Source: an uncultured Collinsella sp. (GTDB lineage Bacteria > Actinomycetota > Coriobacteriia > Coriobacteriales > Coriobacteriaceae). Taken from it: a stretch of DNA of 64,000 nucleotides. Below are positions 43,045 to 52,931 of the stretch, piece by piece. The first letter of the stretch is position 1. Every line of letters begins with the position of its first letter. Location: positions 1 through 64,000 of the forward strand of contig UQWG01000003.1 of NCBI GenBank assembly GCA_900544645.1. Reading direction: 5' to 3'. Position numbers and translations under genes: made by a program. The notes beneath the pieces are model-generated. The model was not told the DNA's origin and did not search any database. It saw only the letters and a list, made by a program, of their open reading frames with translations.

Positions 43045-44292
43045 CTAGCTCCTCGTATATCTACGCAGCGCGATGGCGGCGTTGTGTCCGCCAAAGCCCA
43101 GGTTGGTCGAAAGCGCCCAGGTAAGGTCGGCGCGAACCGCGCGATTGGGCGTGTAGTCAAGATCGCAGGCGGGATCGGGCGTGTGGTAGTTAATGGTCGG
43201 CGGCACCACGCCCTGCTCGAGCGCCATGGCGCAGGCCATGACCTCAATGGCACCCGTAGCACCGATCATGTGGCCGGTCATCGACTTGGTCGACGAGACG
43301 TGCGCGGCGCGTGCCGCGTCCTCGCCGAGCGCACGCTTGATGCCCGCCGTTTCGGACGAATCATTGAGCTTGGTCGAGGTGCCGTGAGCGTTGATGTAGA
43401 GGCCCTCGGAAGGCTTAACGTCGCCCTCGGCCACCGCCAGCGATATCGCACGGGCGATACCTGCCGCGTCCGGGTCGGGACTCGTGATGTGGTAGGCGTC
43501 ATCGGTGTTGCCGTAGCCCACGACCTCGGCGTAAATATGCGCACCGCGCGCCTGTGCGTGCTCCATACCCTCGAGCACGAGCACGCAGGCACCCTCGCCC
43601 ATCACAAAGCCGTCGCGGTCTGCATCGAACGGGCGGCAGGCCGTCGCGGGGTCGGGGTTGGTGGTCAATGCACGGCAGGACGTAAAGCCCGCAACGGCAT
43701 CGGGGATAATGGCGGCCTCGGCGCCGCCGGCCAGGATTGCATCGGCATAGCCGTGCTTGATGGCGCGGAACGCCTCACCCACCGCATGGGCCGAGGTTGC
43801 GCACGCGGTCACCACGGGCAGGGTCGGGCCCTTTGCCTTATGGCGAATCGCGATGTTGCCCGAAGCCATGTTGGGGATCATCATCGCGATCATGTAGGGC
43901 GACGCGCGACGAGGCCCGCGATCGGCAATCGTGTGGACGTTGTCGACAAGCGTCTGCATGCCGCCCACGCCCGAGCCCACGTAGACGCCCAAGCGCTCGC
44001 GATCGATGGCGCCTTCGACATCAAAGCCCGCATCGCGCATGGCCTCGTCCGACGCCGCCATCGCAAACTGAACACAGGGGTCGAGATGCTTGGCGTCATG
44101 CTTGCCAAAGTAATCGTTGCCGTCAAAACCCTTGACCTCGGCCGCCACCTTGACGGCAAATGCATCGGTATCGAAGTGCGTAATCGGGCCGATGCCACAC
44201 GTTCCGGCGCACATGGCTGCCCAGGTGGCAAGCGCGGTGTTGCCGAGCGGCGACACGGCACCGATACCGGTGATTGCAACTCTCTGTTCCAT
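43045..44292 (-). CDS. fabF: 3-oxoacyl-ACP synthase II FabF
   Basis: This 415-aa condensing enzyme has the catalytic Cys in VVTACATSAHAVGEAF, and the two histidines in NAHGTSTKLNDSSE and STKSMTGHMIGATGAIEVM. MEQRVAITGIGAVSPLG is taken as start because GAGGAG lies upstream at good distance; ATG one codon earlier is equally possible. It elongates acyl-ACP with malonyl-ACP. It lies between fabG and accB. Confidence 0.96.
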   Translation of the reverse strand: MEQRVAITGIGAVSPLGNTALATWAAMCAGTCGIGPITHFDTDAFAVKVAAEVKGFDGNDYFGKHDAKHLDPCVQFAMAASDEAMRDAGFDVEGAIDRERLGVYVGSGVGGMQTLVDNVHTIADRGPRRASPYMIAMMIPNMASGNIAIRHKAKGPTLPVVTACATSAHAVGEAFRAIKHGYADAILAGGAEAAIIPDAVAGFTSCRALTTNPDPATACRPFDADRDGFVMGEGACVLVLEGMEHAQARGAHIYAEVVGYGNTDDAYHITSPDPDAAGIARAISLAVAEGDVKPSEGLYINAHGTSTKLNDSSETAGIKRALGEDAARAAHVSSTKSMTGHMIGATGAIEVMACAMALEQGVVPPTINYHTPDPACDLDYTPNRAVRADLTWALSTNLGFGGHNAAIALRRYTRS

Positions 44293-44331
44293 CATGGTCT
44301 CCTCATCCAAGCCGCTTACCCGGCTTGCTTT

Positions 44332-45105
44332 CTACATCGCCATTCCGCCGTCGACGCGTACGACCGCGCCCGTAATGTAGGCAGCCGCATCGCTCGCCAA
44401 AAAGCGCACCACGCCGGCCACTTCCTCGGGCTGCGCCATACGCTTTAGGGGAATCTGCTCCTCGGTTGCCGCGCGAACCTTCTCCGAGAGCTTTGCCGTC
44501 ATATCCGTCTCGACAAACCCGGGGGCAACTGCGTTCACTCGTACGCCGCGGGGCGCAAGCTCGCGCGCCACTGCCTTGGTCAGGCCGATCACGCCCGCCT
44601 TTGAGGCAGCGTAGTTGGCCTGCCCGGCATTGCCCATCAGGCCCACGACCGAGCTCATGTTGACGATGCAGCCGCCACGCTGGCGCATAAAGGTCTTGGT
44701 GAGCGCGCGCGTCGTGTTAAACGTTCCTTTAAGATTGACATCGAGCACGCGATCGAAGGCGTCATCGCCCATGCGCATGAGCAGGCCGTCGCGCGTGATG
44801 CCGGCGTTGTTGACGAGCGCCCAAATGGAGCCAAAGTCGTTGAGGACCGTCTCCACGCAAGTGTTGACGGCGGCGGGGTCGGCCACGTCACATTGATATG
44901 CGCGCGCCGTGGCGCCAGCCGCCTCACAGGCTTCGCACGTCTCGCGCGCCGCATCTGCGCTACCGGCATAGACGACGGCGATATCAAAGCCGTCCTCCGC
45001 CAGACCGACAGCGCAGGCGCGACCGATACCTCGCGAACCGCCCGTGACCAGTGCCACGCGACGTGAGTCGTTGCGCTCGAGCGTGCCGTTGTTCAAGTTG
45101 CCCAT
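44332..45105 (-). CDS. fabG: 3-oxoacyl-ACP reductase FabG
   Basis: The 257-aa short-chain dehydrogenase has the NADPH site VALVTGGSRGIGRACAVGLA, NNAGITRDGLLMRM, the catalytic Ser and Tyr-x-x-x-Lys (NYAASKAGVIGLTKAVAREL) and the C-terminal AAAYITGAVVRVDGGMAM. AAAGGA precedes the ATG. It reduces 3-oxoacyl-ACP in each elongation cycle. It lies 39 nt before fabF. Confidence 0.96.
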   Translation of the reverse strand: MGNLNNGTLERNDSRRVALVTGGSRGIGRACAVGLAEDGFDIAVVYAGSADAARETCEACEAAGATARAYQCDVADPAAVNTCVETVLNDFGSIWALVNNAGITRDGLLMRMGDDAFDRVLDVNLKGTFNTTRALTKTFMRQRGGCIVNMSSVVGLMGNAGQANYAASKAGVIGLTKAVARELAPRGVRVNAVAPGFVETDMTAKLSEKVRAATEEQIPLKRMAQPEEVAGVVRFLASDAAAYITGAVVRVDGGMAM

Positions 45106-45135
45106 GTCATTCCTTTCGGGTTACAGCCCTGTGGA

Positions 45136-46062
45136 CTATGCGAGCTCGTCGGCAATAGCTGCGACCTGCTCGGCCGTCTCGCACGAATACACACGAACGT
45201 CGCTCAGCGTACGCTTGACCAGGCCGGACAGCGTTTTGCCGGGGCCGACCTCAATAAATGTGTCGATGCCTTGATCCTGCAGAGCATGCAGCGTATCGAC
45301 CCAGCGTACGGCATGGCTCACCTGATTGGCCAAGACATCCGATGCCGTCTGGGGGTCCGCCGGATAGGGCGCCGCTGTCATATTTGCCAAAACAGGAATG
45401 AGCAACGGGGACGGCGCGTGACCGGCCTCAATATATGCGGCAAGGCCACAGGTCGCCTCGGCCATATAGGGGCTATGAAATGCACCCGACACCGCGACCT
45501 TCATGGCGCGGCCGCCAGCCTCTTTTACTAGGACGTCGAGCTCCTGCAGCGCATCGGGCGCTCCGGCCACAACCGTCTGCTGGGGACTGTTGTAGTTGAC
45601 CGGCCAGCAGTCCTCGCCGGCCTGCGCAGCCAGGTTCTCGACTTGCGCAGCATCAAGTTTGATGACGGCGCGCATGCCGCCGGGGTGACGCTCGGCCGCC
45701 GTGGCCATCAATGCCGCGCGCTCGCACACGAGCTCAAAGCCCGCTCGCGTATCGAACGCCCCCGCAAAGGTGAGCGCGGCGACCTCGCCCAGCGAGAATC
45801 CCGCACAGGCGGCAGGTACCACGCCGCGCTCACGCAGGGCGGCAGCCGCTGCCAGGTCGTGAACGAACACGCACGGCTGCGTGTTCTCGGTCTGCGAGAG
45901 CTCCTCCTTGGAGGCACTCCGGCATTGCTCGCTGGTCCCCGGGCGCACCTCGTCGGCAATGGCGAACACCTCGGCGGCCGCCGGCGATGTCTCGATCAAG
46001 TCGACGCCCATCGCGGGGTGCTGGGCACCCTGGCCGGCAAACAAAAACGCTACGCCACCCAT
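45136..46062 (-). CDS. fabD: Malonyl-CoA:ACP transacylase FabD
   Basis: The 308-aa protein begins MGGVAFLFAGQGAQHPAMG. It has the active-site serine in CAGFSLGEVAALTFAGAFD, the conserved Arg in FELVCERAALM and the His in SGAFHSPYMAEA. A GTG two codons upstream is an alternative start; the ATG has GAAGGG 9 nt before it. It loads malonyl groups onto ACP. It overlaps the end of fabK by 13 nt. Confidence 0.95.
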   Translation of the reverse strand: MGGVAFLFAGQGAQHPAMGVDLIETSPAAAEVFAIADEVRPGTSEQCRSASKEELSQTENTQPCVFVHDLAAAAALRERGVVPAACAGFSLGEVAALTFAGAFDTRAGFELVCERAALMATAAERHPGGMRAVIKLDAAQVENLAAQAGEDCWPVNYNSPQQTVVAGAPDALQELDVLVKEAGGRAMKVAVSGAFHSPYMAEATCGLAAYIEAGHAPSPLLIPVLANMTAAPYPADPQTASDVLANQVSHAVRWVDTLHALQDQGIDTFIEVGPGKTLSGLVKRTLSDVRVYSCETAEQVAAIADELA

Positions 46063-46994
46063 GCGCACGCACCCTTCAGGACGTGCTCGGCGCCATCGAC
46101 CAGGTCGTCAACGATTTCGCGTGCGCTCTGGCGCTCGTTGACCATGCCGGCAATCTGTCCACACAAAAACGAACCCTCTTCGTAGTTGCCGTCCTTGGCG
46201 GCCTTACGCAGCGCACCGGTTCCCATAGCACCGAGCTCCTCGGCACTCGCGCCGGAACCCTCGCTCTTGGCATAGGCGTTGGTGAAGGGGCTCTTGAGGG
46301 CGCGCACCGGATGTCCCGTCGAGCGACCGGTCGCACGCGTTGAAGTGTCGTTGGCCTTCAGGACCATCTCTTTGTACTGCTCCGAGACGGTGCACTCGTC
46401 TGCGACCAGAAAGCGCGTACCCACTTGCACGCCTTCGGCGCCCAGCATAAAGGCGGCCGCCACGCCGCGGCCGTCGGCAATACCGCCGGCGGCCACAACG
46501 GGAATGTCAACCGCATCGACGACCTGCGGCACCAGTGCCATCGTCGAGGTCTCGCCAATATGGCCGCCCGATTCGGTACCCTCGGCAACAACCGCCGTGG
46601 CTCCACGACGTGCCACGAGGCGCGCCAGCGCCACCGAGGCAACGACCGGGATGACCTTGATGCCCGCCTCGTTCCACGCCTTCATGTACTTGGCGGGATT
46701 GCCGGCGCCCGTCACGACGACCGGCACTCGCTCGTCAATCACGACCTGCGCGACCTCGTCGGCAAACGGGCTCATGAGCATGACGTTGACGCCAAAGGGC
46801 TTATCCGTCTTGGCGCGCAGCTCGTGAATCTGGTCGCGAAGCCAGTTGGCGTCGGCGTTCATGGCCGCGATGATGCCTAAGCCACCCGCCTCGGACACTG
46901 CGGACGTCAGCGAGGCATCAGCAATCCAGGCCATACCGCCCTGGAACACGGGCTTTTCGATGCCGAGCAGATCGCAGAGAGGAGTCTTGAGCAT
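46050..46994 (-). CDS. fabK: Enoyl-ACP reductase II FabK
   Basis: The 314-aa FMN-dependent barrel enzyme resembles nitronate monooxygenase-type proteins. FMN-binding motifs include VVAAGGIADGRGVAAAFMLG and GVQVGTRFLVADECTVSEQY, with GLGIIAAMNAD near the N-terminus. Its place in a fab operon lacking fabI identifies it as FabK, which completes the reductive step. FabK is not the target of triclosan, a family property. It follows acpP by 2 nt. Confidence 0.95.
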   Translation of the reverse strand: MLKTPLCDLLGIEKPVFQGGMAWIADASLTSAVSEAGGLGIIAAMNADANWLRDQIHELRAKTDKPFGVNVMLMSPFADEVAQVVIDERVPVVVTGAGNPAKYMKAWNEAGIKVIPVVASVALARLVARRGATAVVAEGTESGGHIGETSTMALVPQVVDAVDIPVVAAGGIADGRGVAAAFMLGAEGVQVGTRFLVADECTVSEQYKEMVLKANDTSTRATGRSTGHPVRALKSPFTNAYAKSEGSGASAEELGAMGTGALRKAAKDGNYEEGSFLCGQIAGMVNERQSAREIVDDLVDGAEHVLKGACAWVA

Positions 46995-46996
46995 CT

Positions 46997-47233
46997 CTAC
47001 TTCTCCAATGCCGCCTCGACCGTATCGGCGAACTCGCCGACCGTCTTGGGGTTCTCCTCGGTATCGAGCTGGATGCCAAACTCGTCCTCGACGGCGACGA
47101 GGATCTCGACGGTACCCAGACTGTCGAGACCAATCTCCTCGAGCGTGGACTCGGGCTTCATCTCGACGTCGTCAAGGCCAGCGGTCTCGCGGATAACGTC
47201 GCAAACGCGCTCGAAGGTCTTCTGATCTGCCAT
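46997..47233 (-). CDS. acpP: Acyl carrier protein
   Basis: The 78-aa acidic protein has the 4'-phosphopantetheine serine in LEEIGLDSLGTVEILVAVED, the DSLG form of the usual DSL motif. It carries all intermediates of fatty acid synthesis. It sits between fabH and fabK, with AAGGAG upstream of its ATG. Confidence 0.97.
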   Translation of the reverse strand: MADQKTFERVCDVIRETAGLDDVEMKPESTLEEIGLDSLGTVEILVAVEDEFGIQLDTEENPKTVGEFADTVEAALEK

Positions 47234-47285
47234 GGTAGTTCTCCTTTGTTTGTGCCACAGGGGCGTTTTTATTTCCTATGTGCGA

Positions 47286-48245
47286 CTACTTCCAACGAAG
47301 CAGATAGCCACCTATATCCAGGCCGGCGCCAAATCCAACCAAGGCGATGGTGTCGCCTGTGTGAAGTGCACCGGCGTTTGCCAGCCGGTCGAGGGCAAGC
47401 GGAATGCATGCGCTCGAGATGTTGCCGGTCTCGCGCAACGTGCGAACCACGCGCTCGTCCGGCACGCCCAGGCGCTTGACCGCCTGGCTCAGGATTCGTT
47501 CGTTAGCCTGATGGAATACAAAATGATCGATGTCTTCGACCAAAATGCCCGCATCGATCGCAAGCTTATGGACCGTGTCGCAGATGGCGTTGACGCCGAA
47601 CTTGAACACGCGGCGGCCATTCATGGACAGCACGCTCGCGCTATCTGCGGAAGCCTTAAACGGCGAGGTACCGACCAGACCGGGAACGCGCAACGTCTCG
47701 ACGTCGGGCGCCGTCGAAAGCTCAACGGCAAGGGGGTTGTCTCCCCCAGCTTCAATCACTGCGGCGCCTGCCCCATCGCCAAAAAGCACGCAGGTGGCAC
47801 GGTCGGTCCAGTCGAGCGCGCGCGTCATCTGCTCGGCAGCAACAACAAGCACGTGCTCGGCACGGCTGCGGGCGATATAGCCCTCGGCGACATCGAGCGC
47901 AAATACGAAGCCGGCACAAGCCGCCGAGACATCGAAGGCAGGGCACGTCGCGCCAAGTCGCTCAGCAACGGCACACGCCTCGGCGGGAACAAGGTGGTCA
48001 CCCGTCGTCGTCGAGCAGACGATCAGATCCAGCTGGCTCGCGTCGATTCCGGACACCTGGAATGCCCGCTCGCTCGCCGCTACGGCAAGGTCGTCAAGTG
48101 ACTCGGTGGTGCAGACGTGGCGGCTCTTGATACCTGTGCGAGTAAAAATCCACTCATCCGAGGTATCGAGGAACTCAGACAGCTCGTCATTGGAAACGCT
48201 GCGCTCAGGAAGCGCCGAGCCTGTTCCAAGAATCGTGAAACCCAT
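47286..48245 (-). CDS. fabH: 3-oxoacyl-ACP synthase III FabH
   Basis: The 319-aa initiating condensing enzyme has the catalytic Cys in FDVSAACAGFVFALDVAEGY, the His in HFVFHQANERIL and the Asn in ETGNISSACIPLALDRL. The start MGFTILGTGSALPERSVS has AAAGGAGG at good spacing; an upstream in-frame ATG lacks one. It is the first gene of the acc/fab operon and starts chains from acyl-CoA and malonyl-ACP. Two near-identical 18-bp sites lie upstream, suggesting repression by a fatty-acid sensor. Confidence 0.96.
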   Translation of the reverse strand: MGFTILGTGSALPERSVSNDELSEFLDTSDEWIFTRTGIKSRHVCTTESLDDLAVAASERAFQVSGIDASQLDLIVCSTTTGDHLVPAEACAVAERLGATCPAFDVSAACAGFVFALDVAEGYIARSRAEHVLVVAAEQMTRALDWTDRATCVLFGDGAGAAVIEAGGDNPLAVELSTAPDVETLRVPGLVGTSPFKASADSASVLSMNGRRVFKFGVNAICDTVHKLAIDAGILVEDIDHFVFHQANERILSQAVKRLGVPDERVVRTLRETGNISSACIPLALDRLANAGALHTGDTIALVGFGAGLDIGGYLLRWK

Positions 48246-48262
48246 CACTAACCTCCTTTGAG

Positions 48263-48328
48263 TTGTTGACGTGTTTACATCGACCAAGAGAGGATAACGC
48301 ATTTCAGTCTTTGTTGACGTGTTAACAT
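48263..48328. promoter_or_regulatory. Paired 18-bp operator-like sites between fabH and birA
   Basis: TTGTTGACGTGTTTACAT (48263-48280) and TTGTTGACGTGTTAACAT (48311-48328) differ at one position and lie 48 bp apart. Each contains an imperfect dyad, TGTT-AC-GT-AACA in the second copy. The first ends 18 nt before the fabH start codon and the second lies about 94 nt before birA. A fatty-acid-responsive repressor binding both and controlling the operon is plausible; no such regulator is encoded in the window. Confidence 0.7.
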
Positions 48329-48421
48329 TAAATTGTCCAAATGCGACAAAGGCTTCACATTGTGTCTATCTCTCGACACCATTGCGCGATTGCCTTATTT
48401 ACTTAGGAGGTAGCAGCTGTT

Positions 48422-49198
48422 ATGGATTCTCGTTTAACGATAGTCGACGTAACCGGATCGACCAACGATGACCTGCTCGAAGCAGGAAAACAGGGAGCGC
48501 CGCACGGCACAGGACTTGCCGCTCGGGCTCAAACAGCAGGGCGCGGCCGGCGCGGCCACAAGTGGGATTCAACCGCCGGCAACCTATTGCTTTCGATTGT
48601 CCTGCGTCCATGCGTTAATCCCGCAAAGTACTCTGGTCTTGCCGCCGTCAGCGGCCTAGCGGTGCTCGAAGCACTCGAAAAGCAGGGTCTTGCAAACGAG
48701 ATTCGCCTTAAATGGCCCAACGACCTGGTCGCGCGAGGACGCAAGCTCGGCGGCATTCTGGTCGAGGCCGCACGCGATAACGAAGGCAGCCCCTTTGCGG
48801 TCTGTGGCATCGGCGTCAACGTGAACTATGTGCCCGCGGAGGTTCCCGATGGCGGCCTGCCCGCAATCGGTCTCTCGGATCTCAACGAGAACGTTCCCGC
48901 CGTCGATGTGCTACTCAAACAGGTCTATCACGCAGTCGTGAACGCTGTAGATGCGTGGGCAGAACGCCTCAACGCCATGGAAGAAGACGCCGGACCGCTC
49001 GCGCCCGTCCACGATGATTATGTAGCTCACCTCAATTGGATAGGGGAAACCGTTTTCGCCCGTTCCCCTGTCGGTGACGAGCTGGCACGCGGCATCTTTC
49101 AAACGGTCGACGACTTTGGTCGCGCGTATATCGAAACGGAAGACGGCTTGCGATCCTTCCATTTTGAGGAGGCATCGCTGCGCCCCTTGAGCGAATAG
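48422..49198 (+). CDS. birA: Biotin--[acetyl-CoA-carboxylase] ligase
   Basis: The 258-aa protein starts directly with the ligase domain (VDVTGSTNDDLLEA). It has the biotin/ATP motif QTAGRGRRGHKWDS, the KWPNDLVARGRKLGGILVE core and a C-terminal SH3-like region (GIFQTVDDFGRAYIETEDGL). There is no N-terminal DNA-binding domain, so it is a ligase only and cannot act as the bifunctional repressor. It diverges from the acc/fab operon, whose AccB it should biotinylate. AGGAGGT lies 11-12 nt before the ATG, a little far. Confidence 0.95.
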   Translation: MDSRLTIVDVTGSTNDDLLEAGKQGAPHGTGLAARAQTAGRGRRGHKWDSTAGNLLLSIVLRPCVNPAKYSGLAAVSGLAVLEALEKQGLANEIRLKWPNDLVARGRKLGGILVEAARDNEGSPFAVCGIGVNVNYVPAEVPDGGLPAIGLSDLNENVPAVDVLLKQVYHAVVNAVDAWAERLNAMEEDAGPLAPVHDDYVAHLNWIGETVFARSPVGDELARGIFQTVDDFGRAYIETEDGLRSFHFEEASLRPLSE

Positions 49199-49261
49199 GG
49201 CGCCGCAGCCACCTACTCGCCAGCATTGCCCGACAGTCCAAACCACGATTCAAAACAAAAA

Positions 49262-49290
49262 GGCCCCGCTACCGTAACGGCAGCGGGGCC
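49262..49290. terminator. Terminator between birA and rpsJ
   Basis: GGCCCCGCT and AGCGGGGCC pair perfectly around an 11-nt loop. On the minus strand TTTTTGTTTTG follows, ending the rpsL-rpsG-fusA-rpsJ transcript; on the + strand CTTTAAG could also stop birA. Confidence 0.88.
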
Positions 49291-49313
49291 CTTTAAGCTA
49301 AGAGCGATATCGC

Positions 49314-49622
49314 TTAGAGCTTGATGTCGATGTCGACGCCAGCGGGGAGGTCGAGACGCATGAGCGAATCAACGGTGCCCGAGGTGGGGTCGAGGATGTC
49401 GATGAGGCGCTTATGGGTGCGCATCTCGAACTGCTCACGGGAGTCCTTGTTCACGTGCGGCGAGCGGATAACCGTGTACAGGTTGCGCTCGGTGGGCAGG
49501 GGGACAGGACCGGAAACGCGAGCGCCGGTCTTCTGAGCGGTCTCGACGATGAGCTTCGCGGACTGATCGACGACCTCGTGATCATAGCCCTTGAGGCGAA
49601 TGCGGATCTTCTGGGTAGCCAA
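49314..49622 (-). CDS. rpsJ: Ribosomal protein uS10
   Basis: The 102-aa protein is canonical S10 ([60 protein letters not shown]). Beyond the ribosome it acts in NusB-dependent antitermination. It follows fusA by 60 nt, without the usual tuf gene between, and a terminator follows, so it is cut off from rplC, which usually lies next. Confidence 0.97.
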   Translation of the reverse strand: MATQKIRIRLKGYDHEVVDQSAKLIVETAQKTGARVSGPVPLPTERNLYTVIRSPHVNKDSREQFEMRTHKRLIDILDPTSGTVDSLMRLDLPAGVDIDIKL

Positions 49623-49682
49623 CTTAAACCTCCAAAGAGTGCGAGAGATGTTCTCGCGGATTACGTAACAGGGAGCTCGAAC

Positions 49683-51782
49683 TTAAGCGTTCTTGCTCAT
49701 GACCTCGTCCACGATGGACTTGGGCGCGGGCTCATAAGAGTCGAACTGCATCGTGTAGGATGCACGGCCCTGGGTCTGGGAGCGAAGGTCGGTAGCGTAA
49801 CCGAACATCTCGCCCAGCGGCACCTTGGCACGGATGAGCTTGCTGTTCTTGCGATCCTCCATGCCCTCGATCTTGCCGCGGCGACCGGAGAGGTTGCCCA
49901 TAACGTCGCCCATGTACTGCTCGGGGGTCTCGACCTCGACAGCCATGATCGGCTCGAGCAGCTGCGGATCGGACTTCTTGAGGGCGTCCTTGATAGCCAT
50001 GGAACCGGCGATCTTGAAGGCGGCCTCGGAGGAGTCGACCTCGTGGTAAGAACCGTCGAACAGGGTGACCTTAACGTCGAGGACCGGGAAGCCGGCGATA
50101 ACACCGGTGTTCAGGGCCTCCTGGATGCCCTTGTCGATGGACGGGATGTACTCCTTGGGCACGACGCCGCCGACGATAGCGTTGACGAACTCGTAGCCGA
50201 AGCCCTCCTCCATCTTCTCGAGCTTGATGACAGCGTGGCCGTACTGACCGCGACCGCCGGACTGACGGACGAACTTGCCCTCAGCCTTCTCGACGTCGTG
50301 ACCAGCGGTCTCGCGGTAGGCAACCTGGGGCTTACCGACGTTAGCGTCAACCTTGAACTCGCGGAGCAGACGGTCGACGATGATCTCGAGGTGCAGCTCG
50401 CCCATGCCGGCGATGATGGTCTGGCCGGTCTCGTGGTTGGTGGACACCTGGAAGGTCGGGTCCTCCTCGGCGAGCTTGGTCAGAGCCAGGGACATCTTGT
50501 CCTGCTCGGCCTTGGTCTTGGGCTCGATAGCAACGTCGATAACGGGCTTAGCGAACTCGATCTTCTCGAGGACGATCTCCTTGCCCTCGGCGCACAGGGT
50601 GTCACCGGTGGTGGAGTTCTTGAAGCCGACGCAAGCGACGATGTCGCCAGCGGCAGCGTCGTCACGGTCGATACGCTCGGCGGCGTTCATCTCGAGGATG
50701 CGGCCGAGGCGCTCGCGCTGACCGTTGGAAGCGTTGACCACGTAGGAGCCGGACTCGGCGCGGCCGGAGTAAACGCGGACATAGGTGAGCTTACCGACGA
50801 ACGGGTCGGTCATGATCTTGAAGACCAGGCCGGAGAAGGGCTCGTCGAAGGAAGGATGACGCTGGATCTCCTCGCCGGTGTCCGGATCGGTACCGGTGAC
50901 GGCCTCAACGTCGAGCGGGCTGGGCAGGTAGTCGACGACAGCGTCGAGCAGCTCCTGGACGCCCTTGTTCTTGTAGGCGGAGCCCACGAAGACGAGGTTG
51001 AGCTCGTTGGCCAGAACGCCCTTGCGCAGAGCAGCCTTGAGCTCCTCGACGGTGAAGTCCTCCTCCATGAGGATCTTCTCCATGAGCTCGTCGTCAAAGC
51101 TGGCAGCAGCGTCAAGGAGCTCCTCGCGCTTGGTGGCAGCGATGTCGGCAAACTCAGCCGGGATCTCGTCCATCGGCTCGGGGTAGGTCATACCCTTCTC
51201 GTCGGCCTTGAAGTCCCATGCAGTCATGGTGACCAGGTCGATGACGCCCCAGAAGTTGTCCTCGGCGCCCATCGGGACCTGAGCGGCCACGGCGTTAGCG
51301 TCGAGACGATCCTTCATGGTCTCGATAGCGTTGAAGAAGTCAGCGCCCACGCGGTCATACTTGTTGATGAAGGCGATGCGGGGGACGTTGAAGGTGGAAG
51401 CCTGACGCCAAACGGTCTCAGACTGGGGCTGGACGCCGGCAACGGCGTCGAAGACGGCGACAGCGCCATCGAGGACGCGCAGGCAGCGCTCGACCTCGGC
51501 GGTGAAGTCAACGTGGCCCGGGGTGTCGATGATCTGGATGCGGTAGTCCTTACCGTCCTTGTTCCAGAAGCACGTGGTAGCAGCGGAGGTAATGGTTACG
51601 CCGCGCTCCTGCTCCTGAACCATCCAGTCCATGGTGGCAGCGCCCTCATGGACCTCACCGATCTTGTGGGTCTTACCGGTGTAGTAAAGAATACGCTCGG
51701 TCGTGGTGGTCTTACCGGCATCGATGTGGGCCATGATGCCGATGTTACGGGTATCGGAAAGCTTGTACTTAGGCTTAGCCAT
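49683..51782 (-). CDS. fusA: Elongation factor G
   Basis: The 699-aa translational GTPase shows the G motifs [20 protein letters not shown] (P-loop), [14 protein letters not shown] [34 protein letters not shown] and [11 protein letters not shown], followed by domains II-V ending [20 protein letters not shown]. It translocates tRNA and mRNA and helps recycle ribosomes. Length and order match full EF-G. It is between rpsG (19 nt) and rpsJ. Confidence 0.98.
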   Translation of the reverse strand: MAKPKYKLSDTRNIGIMAHIDAGKTTTTERILYYTGKTHKIGEVHEGAATMDWMVQEQERGVTITSAATTCFWNKDGKDYRIQIIDTPGHVDFTAEVERCLRVLDGAVAVFDAVAGVQPQSETVWRQASTFNVPRIAFINKYDRVGADFFNAIETMKDRLDANAVAAQVPMGAEDNFWGVIDLVTMTAWDFKADEKGMTYPEPMDEIPAEFADIAATKREELLDAAASFDDELMEKILMEEDFTVEELKAALRKGVLANELNLVFVGSAYKNKGVQELLDAVVDYLPSPLDVEAVTGTDPDTGEEIQRHPSFDEPFSGLVFKIMTDPFVGKLTYVRVYSGRAESGSYVVNASNGQRERLGRILEMNAAERIDRDDAAAGDIVACVGFKNSTTGDTLCAEGKEIVLEKIEFAKPVIDVAIEPKTKAEQDKMSLALTKLAEEDPTFQVSTNHETGQTIIAGMGELHLEIIVDRLLREFKVDANVGKPQVAYRETAGHDVEKAEGKFVRQSGGRGQYGHAVIKLEKMEEGFGYEFVNAIVGGVVPKEYIPSIDKGIQEALNTGVIAGFPVLDVKVTLFDGSYHEVDSSEAAFKIAGSMAIKDALKKSDPQLLEPIMAVEVETPEQYMGDVMGNLSGRRGKIEGMEDRKNSKLIRAKVPLGEMFGYATDLRSQTQGRASYTMQFDSYEPAPKSIVDEVMSKNA

Positions 51783-51801
51783 GTTAGTTCCTTACCTTAA
51801 C

Positions 51802-52275
51802 TTACCAACGATAGTGAGAGAACGCGCGGTTGGCCTCGGCCATCTTGAAGACGTCCTCACGCTTCTTGACGGAAGCGCCCAGGCCGTTGGAAGCGTCGAG
51901 GATCTCGTTGGCGAGACGCTCGGCCATGGTCTTCTCCTTGCGAGCGCGGGAGAAGTTGACGATCCAGCGGATACCCAGAGCGGTGGAACGACGGGAGTTG
52001 ACCTCCATCGGGACCTGATAGGTAGCGCCACCGACACGCTTGGGCTTAACCTCGAGCGTGGGCTTGACGTTGTCCATAGCCTTCTTGAAGGTAGCAAGAG
52101 CGTCGCCACCCTCGGACTTCTCGGCAACGATCTCGAAAGCGGTGTAAACGATGCGCTCAGCGGTGGCCTTCTTGCCGTCAAGAAGGACCTTGTTGATGAG
52201 CTGAGTCACCAGGCGGTTGTTGTAAACGGCGTCAGGCTGAACCTCACGACGATTAGCTGCTGCACGACGCGGCAT
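51802..52275 (-). CDS. rpsG: Ribosomal protein uS7
   Basis: The 157-aa protein is standard S7: [40 protein letters not shown] and the C-terminal [20 protein letters not shown]. It nucleates assembly of the 30S head. It follows rpsL by 73 nt. Confidence 0.98.
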   Translation of the reverse strand: MPRRAAANRREVQPDAVYNNRLVTQLINKVLLDGKKATAERIVYTAFEIVAEKSEGGDALATFKKAMDNVKPTLEVKPKRVGGATYQVPMEVNSRRSTALGIRWIVNFSRARKEKTMAERLANEILDASNGLGASVKKREDVFKMAEANRAFSHYRW

Positions 52276-52348
52276 GTGAAATCTCCTTAAGTGTCTACCG
52301 TGCGGCGCTTAGGCGGCACACGGCCAAAGTATCAAAACGTTATCTGGC

Positions 52349-52726
52349 TTATTTAGCCTTGGGGCGCTTAGCACCGTACTTGGAACGAGCCTGCATACGG
52401 TTCTGGACCGGAGCAGCGTCGTAGGCGCCACGGATGACGTGATAACGGACACCAGGGAGGTCACGGACACGACCGCCGCGGACGAGCACGATGGAGTGCT
52501 CCTGCAGGTTGTGGCCCTCACCCGGGATGTAAGCAGTAACTTCGATGCCGTTGACAAGGCGAACACGGGCAACCTTACGAAGAGCCGAGTTCGGCTTCTT
52601 GGGGCTCGTGGTGAAGACGCGGGTGCACACGCCGCGCTTCTGGGAGTTGTGCTGCAGAGCAGCGTTCTTGGACTTCTTGGGCACGGAACGACGGCCCTGG
52701 CGAACCAGCTGGTTAATAGTAGGCAA
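52349..52726 (-). CDS. rpsL: Ribosomal protein uS12
   Basis: The 125-aa protein has [35 protein letters not shown] [20 protein letters not shown] and [20 protein letters not shown]. The lysines of PKKPNS and the [11 protein letters not shown] loop, where streptomycin-resistance changes occur, have the usual sensitive residues. It opens the str transcription unit, preceded by a foldable leader and the second palindromic element. Confidence 0.98.
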   Translation of the reverse strand: MPTINQLVRQGRRSVPKKSKNAALQHNSQKRGVCTRVFTTSPKKPNSALRKVARVRLVNGIEVTAYIPGEGHNLQEHSIVLVRGGRVRDLPGVRYHVIRGAYDAAPVQNRMQARSKYGAKRPKAK

Positions 52727-52820
52727 AGCGTACTCCTTCTCGAATGATTCCAGCTTTCTGTAAAGTGCAACGGCTTGAATCGAGGGGTCAGCATCCCCCT
52801 ACGAAACACGCAGTTCGATA

Positions 52821-52872
52821 GGATACGTGGCGTTAGCTGTGTCGTCAACAGACCACGCTGCCGGGCGTATCC
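52821..52872 (-). promoter_or_regulatory. Foldable leader with shared motif before rpsL
   Basis: GGATACG (52821-52827) can pair with CGTATCC (52866-52872), closing a 38-nt loop that contains CTGT/ACAG-type inner pairing. The 3' arm carries CGGGCGTATCC, shared with the rplC leader motif. It lies about 95-145 nt upstream of the rpsL start. A regulatory leader or promoter-proximal element; no promoter could be fixed. Confidence 0.45.
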
Positions 52873-52931
52873 TAAAATACCCACATTTCCGCAAAGCCTA
52901 CACAAAAGGAATCCCCTTCTGTGCGCGTGGG

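Noticed and set aside
49413..51800. Open frame of nearly 800 codons opposite fusA
   Set aside because: Antisense shadow of fusA for the same reason; no start signal or recognisable motif.
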